Of a stretch of 8,458 bases of DNA, positions 1 to 5,988 are shown in pieces (the stretch's first letter is position 1; every line of letters starts with the position of its first letter). The notes under the pieces were generated by a model. That model made no database searches. It had not been told where the DNA came from and saw only the letters and a list, made by a program, of their open reading frames with translations. The stretch covers positions 1 through 8,458 of the forward strand of contig VBAE01000229.1 in NCBI GenBank assembly GCA_005882415.1. Reading direction: 5' to 3'. The stretch comes from Alphaproteobacteria bacterium. GTDB taxonomy: Bacteria; Pseudomonadota; Alphaproteobacteria; Sphingomonadales; Sphingomonadaceae. The position numbers were made by a program, and so were the translations under genes.

Positions 1-1261
1 GGAGGAGCTCGCCCTCCTCCTCTCCTCGGAGCATGGCAAGGTCGTCGCCGACGCCCGCGGCGACGTCCAGCGCGGGCTCGAGGTGATCGAGTTCGCCTGC
101 GGAATCCCGCACGCGCTGAAGGGCGAGTACACCCAGGGCGCGGGCCCCCGCATCGACGTCTATTCGATGCGCCAGCCGCTGGGGATCGTCTGCGGGATCA
201 CTCCGTTCAACTTCCCGGCGATGATCCCGATGTGGATGTTCGGAGTCGCTATCGCCTGCGGCAACGCCTTCATACTGAAGCCCTCCGAGCGTGATCCTTC
301 AGTGCCTGTCCGGCTCGCCGAGCTGATGAAGGAGGCGGGCCTCCCCGACGGAATCCTCCAGGTCGTCCATGGCGACAAGGAGATGGTCGACGCGATCCTA
401 GACCATGAGGCGATCCGGGCGATCAGCTTCGTCGGATCGTCCGACATCGCCCAGTACATCTACTCGCGCGGCACCGCGAACGGGAAACGGGTCCAGGCCT
501 TCGGCGGCGCCAAGAATCACGGCATCGTCATGCCCGACGCCGACCTCGACATGGTGGTGAACGACCTCGCCGGCGCCGCCTTCGGCTCGGCGGGGGAGCG
601 CTGCATGGCGCTTCCGGTGGTCGTCCCCGTCGGCGAGAAGACCGCCGACAATTTGCGCGAAAAGCTCATCCCCGCGATCGAGGGCCTGCGCGTCGGCGTG
701 TCGACCGACGCCGAGGCCCATTACGGCCCGGTCGTCTCTGCCGTCCATCGCGAGCGGATCGAGCACTACATCCAGATGTGCGCCGACGAGGGCGGCGAGC
801 TGGTCGTCGACGGCCGGGGCTTCGCCCTCCAGGGCCATGAGGAAGGCTTCTTCATCGGCCCCACCTTCTTCGACCATGTGAAGCCCAATTTCCGCTCCTA
901 TCAGGAGGAGATTTTCGGCCCCGTCCTCCAGATGGTCCGCGCCGACAGCTTCGAGGAAGCCGTCCGCCTCCCCTCCGAGCACCAGTACGGCAACGGAGTC
1001 GCGATCTTCACGAGGAACGGCCACGCCGCCCGCGAATTCGCGGCCCGGGTCAATGTTGGGATGGTCGGAATCAACGTCCCCATCCCCGTCCCCGTCGCCT
1101 ACCACACCTTCGGCGGCTGGAAGCGCTCCGGCTTCGGCGACATCAACCAGCACGGCATGGAAGGCGTGCGGTTCTGGACCAAGACCAAGACCGTCACCCA
1201 GCGCTGGCCCGACGGCAGCCCCACCGGCGAAAACGCCTTCGTCATTCCGACGATGGGGTGA
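1..1261 (+). CDS. mmsA: CoA-acylating methylmalonate-semialdehyde dehydrogenase, 5'-truncated by window edge
   Basis: This enzyme converts methylmalonate semialdehyde, CoA and NAD+ to propionyl-CoA, CO2 and NADH in the cytoplasm, the last step of valine breakdown; the family also acts on malonate semialdehyde. The reading frame is open from base 2, so the methionine or valine codon at 83 is internal. About 419 residues are visible, against roughly 500 for the family, so some 80 N-terminal residues lie outside. Visible hallmarks are EHGK, FACGIPH, the MmsA-typical PFNFPAMIPMWMF stretch, ILKPSERDPSVP, SFVGSS (cofactor binding), GGAKNH, the catalytic cysteine in GERCMA (bases 602-604, visible residue 201), EEIFGPVL, and the C-terminal FGGWKRSGFGD. 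The stretch after the cysteine reads LPVVVPVG, where I recall ISVAVPVG as common; this looks conservative. The stop lies 61 bases before the antitoxin, and no terminator is seen after it. Family identity is very secure. Confidence 0.96.
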   Translation, partial: EELALLLSSEHGKVVADARGDVQRGLEVIEFACGIPHALKGEYTQGAGPRIDVYSMRQPLGIVCGITPFNFPAMIPMWMFGVAIACGNAFILKPSERDPSVPVRLAELMKEAGLPDGILQVVHGDKEMVDAILDHEAIRAISFVGSSDIAQYIYSRGTANGKRVQAFGGAKNHGIVMPDADLDMVVNDLAGAAFGSAGERCMALPVVVPVGEKTADNLREKLIPAIEGLRVGVSTDAEAHYGPVVSAVHRERIEHYIQMCADEGGELVVDGRGFALQGHEEGFFIGPTFFDHVKPNFRSYQEEIFGPVLQMVRADSFEEAVRLPSEHQYGNGVAIFTRNGHAAREFAARVNVGMVGINVPIPVPVAYHTFGGWKRSGFGDINQHGMEGVRFWTKTKTVTQRWPDGSPTGENAFVIPTMG

Positions 1262-1267
1262 TCGTGA

Positions 1268-1296
1268 TTGCATAACCATCAACTCCGGCGTATATC
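1268..1296 (+). promoter_or_regulatory. Candidate promoter of the toxin-antitoxin pair
   Basis: A weak sigma-70-like arrangement is visible: TTGCAT at 1268-1273 and TATATC at 1291-1296, separated by 17 bases. Only three of six -35 positions and four of six -10 positions match consensus. It is mainly interesting because the -10 lies inside the palindrome upstream of the antitoxin, so a bound antitoxin would block it. Transcription would start around 1302-1304. Transcription could equally arrive from mmsA. Confidence 0.35.
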
Positions 1297-1318
1297 CGAT
1301 CAGGATATCCGGAGTTGA
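1279..1318. promoter_or_regulatory. Interrupted palindrome, probable operator of the toxin-antitoxin operon
   Basis: Two nested inverted repeats lie directly before the antitoxin start. The outer arms are TCAACTCCGG (1279-1288) and CCGGAGTTGA (1309-1318), a perfect 10-bp match. The inner arms are ATATCC (1292-1297) and GGATAT (1303-1308). Only a 3-base bulge on the left (1289-1291) breaks the symmetry. ATATCCG also occurs twice in direct orientation, at 1292 and 1305. AbrB/MazE-type antitoxins commonly bind such palindromes in their own promoter, alone or with toxin, which makes an autoregulatory operator the natural reading. The right arm contains GGAG (1311-1314), which is also the antitoxin's best Shine-Dalgarno match, 8 bases before the ATG. 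Confidence 0.7.
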
Positions 1319-1322
1319 GGCG

Positions 1323-1586
1323 ATGAAGGTTCAGATTGGCAGGTGGGGGAACAGCCTGGCGGTGCGCTTGCCCAAGCCCCTCGTGGATCGCCTGAAGCTG
1401 AAGGAGGGTGACGAGATCGACGCCGGCGTGATCGAGAAGGCCCTTGAAGCAGCCGACCAGGCGGCGGTGGAGCGTCGGCGCCAGGAGGCGTTGCAGCGTA
1501 TCCGCCAGACGCGATGGACTCTGCCCGCGGACTATAAGTTCGACCGGGAGGAGGCGAACGCGCGGCCCTCCATGGACCGGTGGTAA
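1323..1586 (+). CDS. AbrB/MazE-type (VapB-like) antitoxin
   Basis: An 87-residue protein, predicted to bind DNA as a dimer and to neutralise the PIN toxin encoded next. Residues 1-33 (MKVQIGRWGNSLAVRLPKPL and the following LKLKEGDEID) are a textbook swapped-hairpin AbrB/MazE domain with the GNSLAVRLPK core. Residues 38-65 look helical and charged. The C-terminal tail, with LPADYKFDREEANAR near residues 67-81, resembles the toxin-wrapping tail of alphaproteobacterial VapB-like antitoxins. The ATG at 1323 is chosen because the domain begins exactly there and GGAG stands 8 bases upstream; the same frame is open further left only as a shadow of mmsA. The stop overlaps the toxin start by 7 bases, indicating translational coupling. 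It is probably self-repressed through the adjoining palindrome. The family is clear; the exact DNA site is inferred. Confidence 0.92.
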   Translation: MKVQIGRWGNSLAVRLPKPLVDRLKLKEGDEIDAGVIEKALEAADQAAVERRRQEALQRIRQTRWTLPADYKFDREEANARPSMDRW

Positions 1587-1975
1587 CGCTCGACAGCAAC
1601 GTTGCGATCTATGCTTTCAGCGAGGTCGGGGCAAAAGCCGCAATCGCTGCTGACGTGATTGGCAAGGCGGACTTCATCAGCGTCCAGGTGCTGAACGAGT
1701 TTGCCGCCGTGGCACGGGTGAAGCAGCGGCGATCCTGGTCTGAGATCGCAGAAAAGGTCGCCGATCTTCGTTCCGCGGTTCCTCGGGTGCTCCCTATCGC
1801 GCCAGAGGCGAATGCCGAAGCGTTGCACATCGCCGAGCGCTACCGCCTCTCCTTCTACGACGCGCTGATGCTCGCGGTCGCGCTCCAGGGCGGCGCGCGA
1901 ACCTTTTATTCCGAGGACATGCAGCATGGCCTCTTGATCGACGACACCCTTCGCATCGTCGATCCGTTCCGCTAA
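1580..1975 (+). CDS. PIN-domain toxin (VapC-like ribonuclease)
   Basis: A 131-residue single PIN domain, expected to be a Mg2+-dependent endoribonuclease held inactive by the upstream antitoxin. The acidic residues of the family are all present: Asp in TLDSNVAIYAF near the N terminus, Glu in VLNEFAAVAR, Asp in SFYDALMLAVA, and the acidic pair in FYSEDMQHG near the C terminus. The length is normal and there is no frameshift, so the toxin looks active. Translation begins at GTG 1580, inside the antitoxin's last codons, with no good Shine-Dalgarno of its own; this fits coupling and keeps toxin below antitoxin. Hand counts of four 60-base blocks in the gene give about 60-67% GC, with mixed codons such as GCA, GCT and ATT, a little less GC-biased than neighbouring genes. 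That would fit acquisition by transfer but does not prove it. The RNA target cannot be read from the sequence. Confidence 0.92.
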   Translation: MVTLDSNVAIYAFSEVGAKAAIAADVIGKADFISVQVLNEFAAVARVKQRRSWSEIAEKVADLRSAVPRVLPIAPEANAEALHIAERYRLSFYDALMLAVALQGGARTFYSEDMQHGLLIDDTLRIVDPFR

Positions 1976-1985
1976 CGGGCCTGCC

Positions 1986-3131
1986 ATGACCAACCAGTTC
2001 GACCTCACCGACGAGCAGCGCCAGATCCAGGAGATGGCGCGGGCCTTCACCGCCGATGCGATCACGCCCCACGCTGCCGAGTGGGACGAGAAGCATATCT
2101 TCCCGCGCGACACGATCCGGCAGGCCGCCGAGCTCGGCTTCGGGTCGATCTACGTTTCCGAGGAGAGCGGCGGGATCGGGCTTGGGCGGCTCGAATCGGC
2201 TTTGATCATGGAGGCGATGGCCTATGGCTGCCCTTCCACCTCCGCCTTCATCTCGATCCACAATATGGCGAGCTGGATGATCGACCGCTTCGGCTCCGCG
2301 GCCGTGAAGGCGAAGTACCTGCCGAGCCTGATCACCATGGAGCTTATGGCGTCCTATTGCCTCACCGAGCCCTCCTCCGGCTCCGACGCGGCGGCGCTCA
2401 AGACCAAGGCGGTGAAGGACGGCGATAGCTACATCGTCTCGGGGTCGAAGGCCTTCATCTCGGGCGGCGGCGAGAATGAGATCTACGTCGTCATGGTCCG
2501 CACCGGCCAGGACGGGCCGAAGGGCATTTCCTGCCTGGTGGTCGAGAAGGACATGCCGGGCGTCAGCTTCGGCGCGCAGGAGAAGAAGCTCGGCTGGCAT
2601 TCCCAGCCGACCGCCCAGGTCAATTTCGACGAGGTGCGGGTGCCCGCCGAGAACCTCGTCGGCGGCGAGGGCGAGGGCTTCCGGATCGCGATGATGGGGC
2701 TGGACGGCGGCCGCCTCAACATCGGCGCCTGCTCATTGGGCGGCGCCCAGCGCTGCCTCGACGAAGCGATCGCCTATACGAAGGAACGCAAGCAGTTCGG
2801 CACCGCAATCGCCGACTTCCAGAACACCCAATTCACCCTCGCCGACATGGAGACGGAGCTCCAGGCGGCGCGGATCCTGCTCTACGCCGCCGCGGTCAAG
2901 GTGACCGAGAATGCGCCCGACAAGACCCGCTTCGCCGCAATGGCCAAGCGCCTCGCCACCGATACCGGCTCCTCGGTCGTCGACCGCGCGCTCCAGCTCC
3001 ACGGCGGCTACGGCTATCTCCAGGACTATCCGATCGAGCGCTTCTGGCGGGACTTGCGAGTCCATTCGATCCTCGAAGGCACCAACCAGGTGATGCGGAT
3101 GATCGTCGGCCGCGATCTTACCAGGCAGTGA
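1986..3131 (+). CDS. Acyl-CoA dehydrogenase, probably isobutyryl-CoA dehydrogenase
   Basis: A 381-residue FAD-dependent acyl-CoA dehydrogenase, complete and of normal length. In this context it most likely oxidises isobutyryl-CoA to methacrylyl-CoA in valine breakdown, passing electrons to electron-transfer flavoprotein. The N-terminal helical domain starts at LTDEQRQIQ. The FAD/substrate loop YCLTEPSSGSDAA is at residues 124-136, and a second motif, LGWHSQPTAQVNFDEVRVP, at 202-220. The C-terminal signature ALQLHGGYGYLQDYPIERFW runs from about 335 to 354. The catalytic base is Glu364 in ILEGTNQVMR, the position used by short-chain and isobutyryl-type members. The start lies 10 bases after the toxin stop and has only a weak ribosome-binding sequence, so it may depend on upstream translation. 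The stop overlaps the next gene's GTG. Straight-chain or 2-methylbutyryl substrates are possible; the assignment rests on the mmsA and hydrolase neighbours. Confidence 0.93.
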   Translation: MTNQFDLTDEQRQIQEMARAFTADAITPHAAEWDEKHIFPRDTIRQAAELGFGSIYVSEESGGIGLGRLESALIMEAMAYGCPSTSAFISIHNMASWMIDRFGSAAVKAKYLPSLITMELMASYCLTEPSSGSDAAALKTKAVKDGDSYIVSGSKAFISGGGENEIYVVMVRTGQDGPKGISCLVVEKDMPGVSFGAQEKKLGWHSQPTAQVNFDEVRVPAENLVGGEGEGFRIAMMGLDGGRLNIGACSLGGAQRCLDEAIAYTKERKQFGTAIADFQNTQFTLADMETELQAARILLYAAAVKVTENAPDKTRFAAMAKRLATDTGSSVVDRALQLHGGYGYLQDYPIERFWRDLRVHSILEGTNQVMRMIVGRDLTRQ

Positions 3132-4177
3132 CAAGCGAAATACTGACGGCGGTGGACCAGAAGGTCGGCCGAATCCGCCTCAACCGACCCAACGCGATCC
3201 ACGCCCTCACCCGCGACATGTGCTCGACCATGATCGCCGCGCTTGTCGAGTGGCGCGAGCGGCCGGAGGTCGAGGCGGTGACCATCGACCATGCCGAGGG
3301 CCGCGGTTTCTGCGCCGGCGGGGACGTCGTGATGCTCGCCCGGAGCGGCGCCGGCGACGGGGCCGAGGCGCGCGCCTTCTTCCATGAGGAATACCGCCTA
3401 AACCATCTCCTCTTCACCTACGCCAAGCCGACCATCGCTTTCATGGATGGGATCACGATGGGCGGAGGCGTCGGCATTTCCCAGCCGTGCCGCTTCCGCG
3501 TAGCTACGGAGAACACGCGCTTCGCCATGCCGGAGACGGCGATCGGCCTGTTCCCCGACGTCGGCGGCGGCTGGTATCTCTCCCGCCTCCCCGGCCGCAC
3601 CGGCGCCTTCCTGGCGTTGACCGGAGCGCGCCTCGACGGCTCCGAATGCTTCGCCCTCGGCCTCGCTACCCACTACATTCCCTCGCTCGCGCTAGACGAT
3701 TTGAAGGCCCGCATCGCCGCCGAGCCCGAGCGGATCGAAGCGCTGCTCGATGAGTGCAGCGCCACCCCGCCCCCGGCCCGGATCGAGCAGAATCGCGAGG
3801 CGATCGACCGCCTGTTCGCGTCCGACGATTATGAGGAGATCCTCGCCGCCCTCGAAGCCGACGGCTCCGACTGGGCGCGCAAGGAGCTGGAGACGCTCCG
3901 GACCAAGAGCCCGCAGGCGTGTAAGGTCTCGCTCCGGATCCTCTACGACGGCGCCCGGGTGCAGGATTTCATGCACGAGATGCGGCAGGAATACGCAGTC
4001 GCGAGCCGCGTCGTGCAGCGCCACGACTTCGTCGAGGGCGTCCGTGCCTTGCTCGTCGACAAGGATAACAGCCCCGTCTGGGAGCCGCCGACTCCGGAGG
4101 CCGTCACCCAGCACCTCATCGACACCATCTTCGCGCCGATGCCCGAAGACGAGGAATGGACTCCGCTGGCCTTTTAA
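3128..4177 (+). CDS. 3-hydroxyisobutyryl-CoA hydrolase (enoyl-CoA hydratase/isomerase family)
   Basis: A 349-residue crotonase-fold thioesterase that releases 3-hydroxyisobutyrate from its CoA ester in valine catabolism. It is about 90 residues longer than simple enoyl-CoA hydratases, as expected for the HIBCH group. Visible motifs are the oxyanion-hole stretch GRGFCAGGDV (residues 58-67), MDGITMGGGVGIS (106-118), and the HIBCH-typical FAMPETAIGLFPDVGGGWYL (132-151). The latter supplies the catalytic pair Glu136 and Asp144. Near the C terminus GVRALLVDKDNSPVWEPPTP is also characteristic. The start is GTG at 3128, overlapping the dehydrogenase stop as GTGA, which argues for one operon and coupled translation. 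A crotonase hydratase for the intermediate step is not in view, nor is mmsB. The stop lies only 2 bases from the stop of the convergent minus-strand gene. Annotation pipelines may label it only as enoyl-CoA hydratase/isomerase family protein. Confidence 0.93.
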   Translation: MTSEILTAVDQKVGRIRLNRPNAIHALTRDMCSTMIAALVEWRERPEVEAVTIDHAEGRGFCAGGDVVMLARSGAGDGAEARAFFHEEYRLNHLLFTYAKPTIAFMDGITMGGGVGISQPCRFRVATENTRFAMPETAIGLFPDVGGGWYLSRLPGRTGAFLALTGARLDGSECFALGLATHYIPSLALDDLKARIAAEPERIEALLDECSATPPPARIEQNREAIDRLFASDDYEEILAALEADGSDWARKELETLRTKSPQACKVSLRILYDGARVQDFMHEMRQEYAVASRVVQRHDFVEGVRALLVDKDNSPVWEPPTPEAVTQHLIDTIFAPMPEDEEWTPLAF

Positions 4178-4179
4178 GA

Positions 4180-4563
4180 TCAGCGGCGCCGGTGCGCGCT
4201 GCGGGCCACTTGCCGGCAGGAGTCGGTGACTGTCCACGAGCAGAGCGGATAGTCGCTCCGCGGTCCGCCGACGCCCTGATACGCCGTCGTTCCGGCCGTC
4301 GCGGTGCCCTGGGTGGCAAGGCCCGCCTGCCCCGTCATCACCGTCGTGCCGCTGCTGGTGCCCATGCCGGGGGAGGAGGTGGTCACGCCTCCGTTGACCT
4401 GGCCGGCCAGGGGGGTCGTGCCGGAGCCCTGGCCCATGCTGTCTTCCTCCGACATCGGGTCGTGATCGTTGGTGGTGGTGCCGGTGGGGGAGCTCTGGGT
4501 CTGGGCGAGCGCCGGGATGGCGACGAGCATTGCGGTGCCGACCATGATCGATTTGAGCATCAT
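4180..4563 (-). CDS. Small secreted Gly/Thr/Ser-rich protein of unknown function
   Basis: A 127-residue protein I cannot assign to a characterised family. Residues 1-20 form a clear signal peptide: Lys4, a hydrophobic core, then PALA with likely signal peptidase I cleavage after Ala20. The protein is therefore probably periplasmic or exported. Residues 21-100 are low-complexity, rich in Gly, Thr, Ser, Gln and Met, with an acidic patch NDHDPMSEED at 32-41, and look disordered. The C-terminal part holds SDYPLCSWTVTDSCRQ (103-118) with its only two cysteines, Cys108 and Cys116, which could form a disulfide. I recall similar YP.CS.TVTD.C.Q endings in small hypothetical proteins of sphingomonads, but cannot verify this. 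Two adjacent ATGs start it; AGGAG lies 5 bases before the first and 8 before the second. The signal peptide and this ribosome-binding site favour this frame over the longer overlapping antisense frame. Confidence 0.8.
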   Translation of the reverse strand: MMLKSIMVGTAMLVAIPALAQTQSSPTGTTTNDHDPMSEEDSMGQGSGTTPLAGQVNGGVTTSSPGMGTSSGTTVMTGQAGLATQGTATAGTTAYQGVGGPRSDYPLCSWTVTDSCRQVARSAHRRR

Positions 4564-4689
4564 GTCTTCTCCTCAAATTGCCCCACCGCACGAACGAAGC
4601 CCCAAAACGCCCGTTCCTGCGCCCGTCGCATTGCTGGCGCGGACCGACTTTGCTAGTGCGCCGGCTCCGCCACCAGACAGGACCCGCCC
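4564..4689. promoter_or_regulatory. Divergent intergenic region between the secreted-protein gene and purB
   Basis: This 126-base gap must hold the start signals for two divergent genes, since neither has an upstream partner on its strand. I see the Shine-Dalgarno AGGAG for the minus-strand gene (4569-4573) and AGGA (4679-4682), 7 bases before the purB ATG. No convincing -35/-10 pair stands out: TTGCTG at 4631-4636 is a possible -35 for purB, but nothing close to TATAAT follows at the right distance. I see no purine-riboswitch-like structure. Confidence 0.4.
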
Positions 4690-5988
4690 ATGATCCCCCG
4701 CTATTCGCGGCCGCAGATGACCAGCATCTGGGCGCCCGAGACCCGCTTCCGGATCTGGTTCGAGATCGAGGCCCACGCGATGGACGCGATGGCCGAGCTT
4801 GGGGTCGTCCCCAAGGAAGCCGCCGCCGCCGTGTGGGAGCGGGGCGCGTTCGAGGTCGAGCGGATCGATGCGATCGAAGCGGAGGTGAAGCACGACGTGA
4901 TCGCCTTCCTCACCAACGTCGCCGAGCATGTCGGGCCGGAGGCGCGCTTCCTCCACCAGGGGATGACCAGCTCGGACGTGCTCGACACTTGCCTCGCGGT
5001 CCAGCTCGCCCGCGCCGCCGACCTCCTCATCGAGGACATGGACCGGCTGCTCGAAGCGATCGAGCGGCGGGCGCGGGAGCATAAGCTCACCCCGACGATC
5101 GGGCGGAGCCACGGAATCCATGCCGAGCCGGTGACCTTCGGCCTGAAGCTCGCTTTCGCTTATGCCGAGTTCGCCCGGGGACGGGCGCGGCTGGTCGCGG
5201 CGCGCGAGGAGATCGCCACCTGCGCGATCTCCGGCGCGGTCGGCACTTTCGCGAACATCGATCCGCGGGTGGAAGCCTATGTGGCGAACAAGCTCGGGCT
5301 CAAGATAGAGCCGGTCTCGACTCAGGTGATCCCGCGCGACCGCCACGCGATGTTCTTCGCGACTTTGGGCGTGATCGCCTCCTCGGTCGAGCGGCTGGCC
5401 ACCGAGATCCGCCACCTGCAGCGGACCGAAGTCCTTGAGGCGGAGGAATATTTCTCGCCCGGCCAGAAGGGCAGCTCGGCCATGCCGCACAAGCGCAACC
5501 CGGTGCTGACCGAGAATCTGACCGGCCTCGCCCGCATGGTCCGCGGCTATGTCACCCCGGCGCTGGAGAATGTGGCGCTGTGGCACGAGCGGGACATCAG
5601 TCACTCCTCGGTCGAACGCTATATCGGCCCCGACGCGACCGTGACCCTCGACTTCGCCCTCGCCCGCCTGACCGGCGTGATGGACAAGCTCCTCGTCTAC
5701 CCCGAGCGGATGCAGAAGAATCTCGACCGCATGGGCGGCCTGGTCCACTCCCAGCGGGTCCTGCTAGCCCTCACCCAGGCCGGCGCCAGCCGTGAGGACG
5801 CGTACCGCCTCGTCCAGCGCAGCGCGATGAAGGTGTGGGAATCGGACGGCGCCCTGTCGTTGCTGGAGCTGCTGAAGGCGGATCCCGAAGTCACCGCCCT
5901 CCTCCCCCCGGAACGGCTCGAAGAGAGCTTCGACCTCGGCTATCACCTGAAGCACGTCGATACGATCTTCGAGCGGGTGTTCGGATGA
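4690..5988 (+). CDS. purB: Adenylosuccinate lyase
   Basis: PurB acts twice in purine synthesis: it removes fumarate from SAICAR to give AICAR, and from adenylosuccinate to give AMP. It works as a cytoplasmic homotetramer of the fumarase/aspartase superfamily. The 432-residue protein is complete and begins MIPRYSRPQMTSIWAPETRF, typical of the B. subtilis-type short form. Active-site residues fall at the positions known from that enzyme: His68 in VKHDV, His89 in FLHQGMTSSDV, and His141 in GRSHGIHAEP. The superfamily signature GSSAMPHKRNP (261-271) carries the catalytic serine loop. HERDISHSSVER supplies a further conserved substrate-binding segment. The ATG is supported by AGGA 7 bases upstream. 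The stop overlaps the ATG of the next gene (ATGA), so the two are coupled. Function is essentially certain. Confidence 0.98.
   Translation: MIPRYSRPQMTSIWAPETRFRIWFEIEAHAMDAMAELGVVPKEAAAAVWERGAFEVERIDAIEAEVKHDVIAFLTNVAEHVGPEARFLHQGMTSSDVLDTCLAVQLARAADLLIEDMDRLLEAIERRAREHKLTPTIGRSHGIHAEPVTFGLKLAFAYAEFARGRARLVAAREEIATCAISGAVGTFANIDPRVEAYVANKLGLKIEPVSTQVIPRDRHAMFFATLGVIASSVERLATEIRHLQRTEVLEAEEYFSPGQKGSSAMPHKRNPVLTENLTGLARMVRGYVTPALENVALWHERDISHSSVERYIGPDATVTLDFALARLTGVMDKLLVYPERMQKNLDRMGGLVHSQRVLLALTQAGASREDAYRLVQRSAMKVWESDGALSLLELLKADPEVTALLPPERLEESFDLGYHLKHVDTIFERVFG

Noticed and set aside
398..1282. 294-codon open frame on the minus strand opposite mmsA
   Set aside because: It is the antisense shadow of a strongly conserved enzyme in GC-rich DNA. 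Its composition is repetitive Gly/Ala/Asp/Val/His with no recognisable domain or ribosome-binding site.
1053..1322. Upstream extension of the antitoxin frame into mmsA
   Set aside because: The extension is Ser/Pro/Ala-rich out-of-frame translation of mmsA. The AbrB domain begins exactly at ATG 1323, with a ribosome-binding site before it.
1794..2600. 268-codon minus-strand frame opposite the toxin and dehydrogenase genes
   Set aside because: It crosses two clear plus-strand genes, is rich in Arg, His and Gly, and has no family features.
4181..4201. Possible terminator hairpin at the hydrolase/secreted-gene junction
   Set aside because: The stem is imperfect (5 bp plus a bulge), lies in coding sequence and has no T-run on either strand, so it is not listed as a terminator.
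3692..4591. 299-codon minus-strand frame overlapping the hydrolase end and the secreted-protein gene
   Set aside because: It is longer than the chosen frame, but Arg/His/Pro-rich. The chosen frame has a signal peptide, a good Shine-Dalgarno and ends next to the hydrolase stop.
4573..5748. 391-codon minus-strand frame opposite purB
   Set aside because: Its composition is that of an antisense shadow and it lies opposite an unmistakable PurB. There is no independent support.
5835..5984. Upstream extension of the glutathione transferase frame into purB
   Set aside because: The added residues are an Arg/Pro-rich shadow of purB. ATG 5985 overlaps the purB stop in the usual coupled way.
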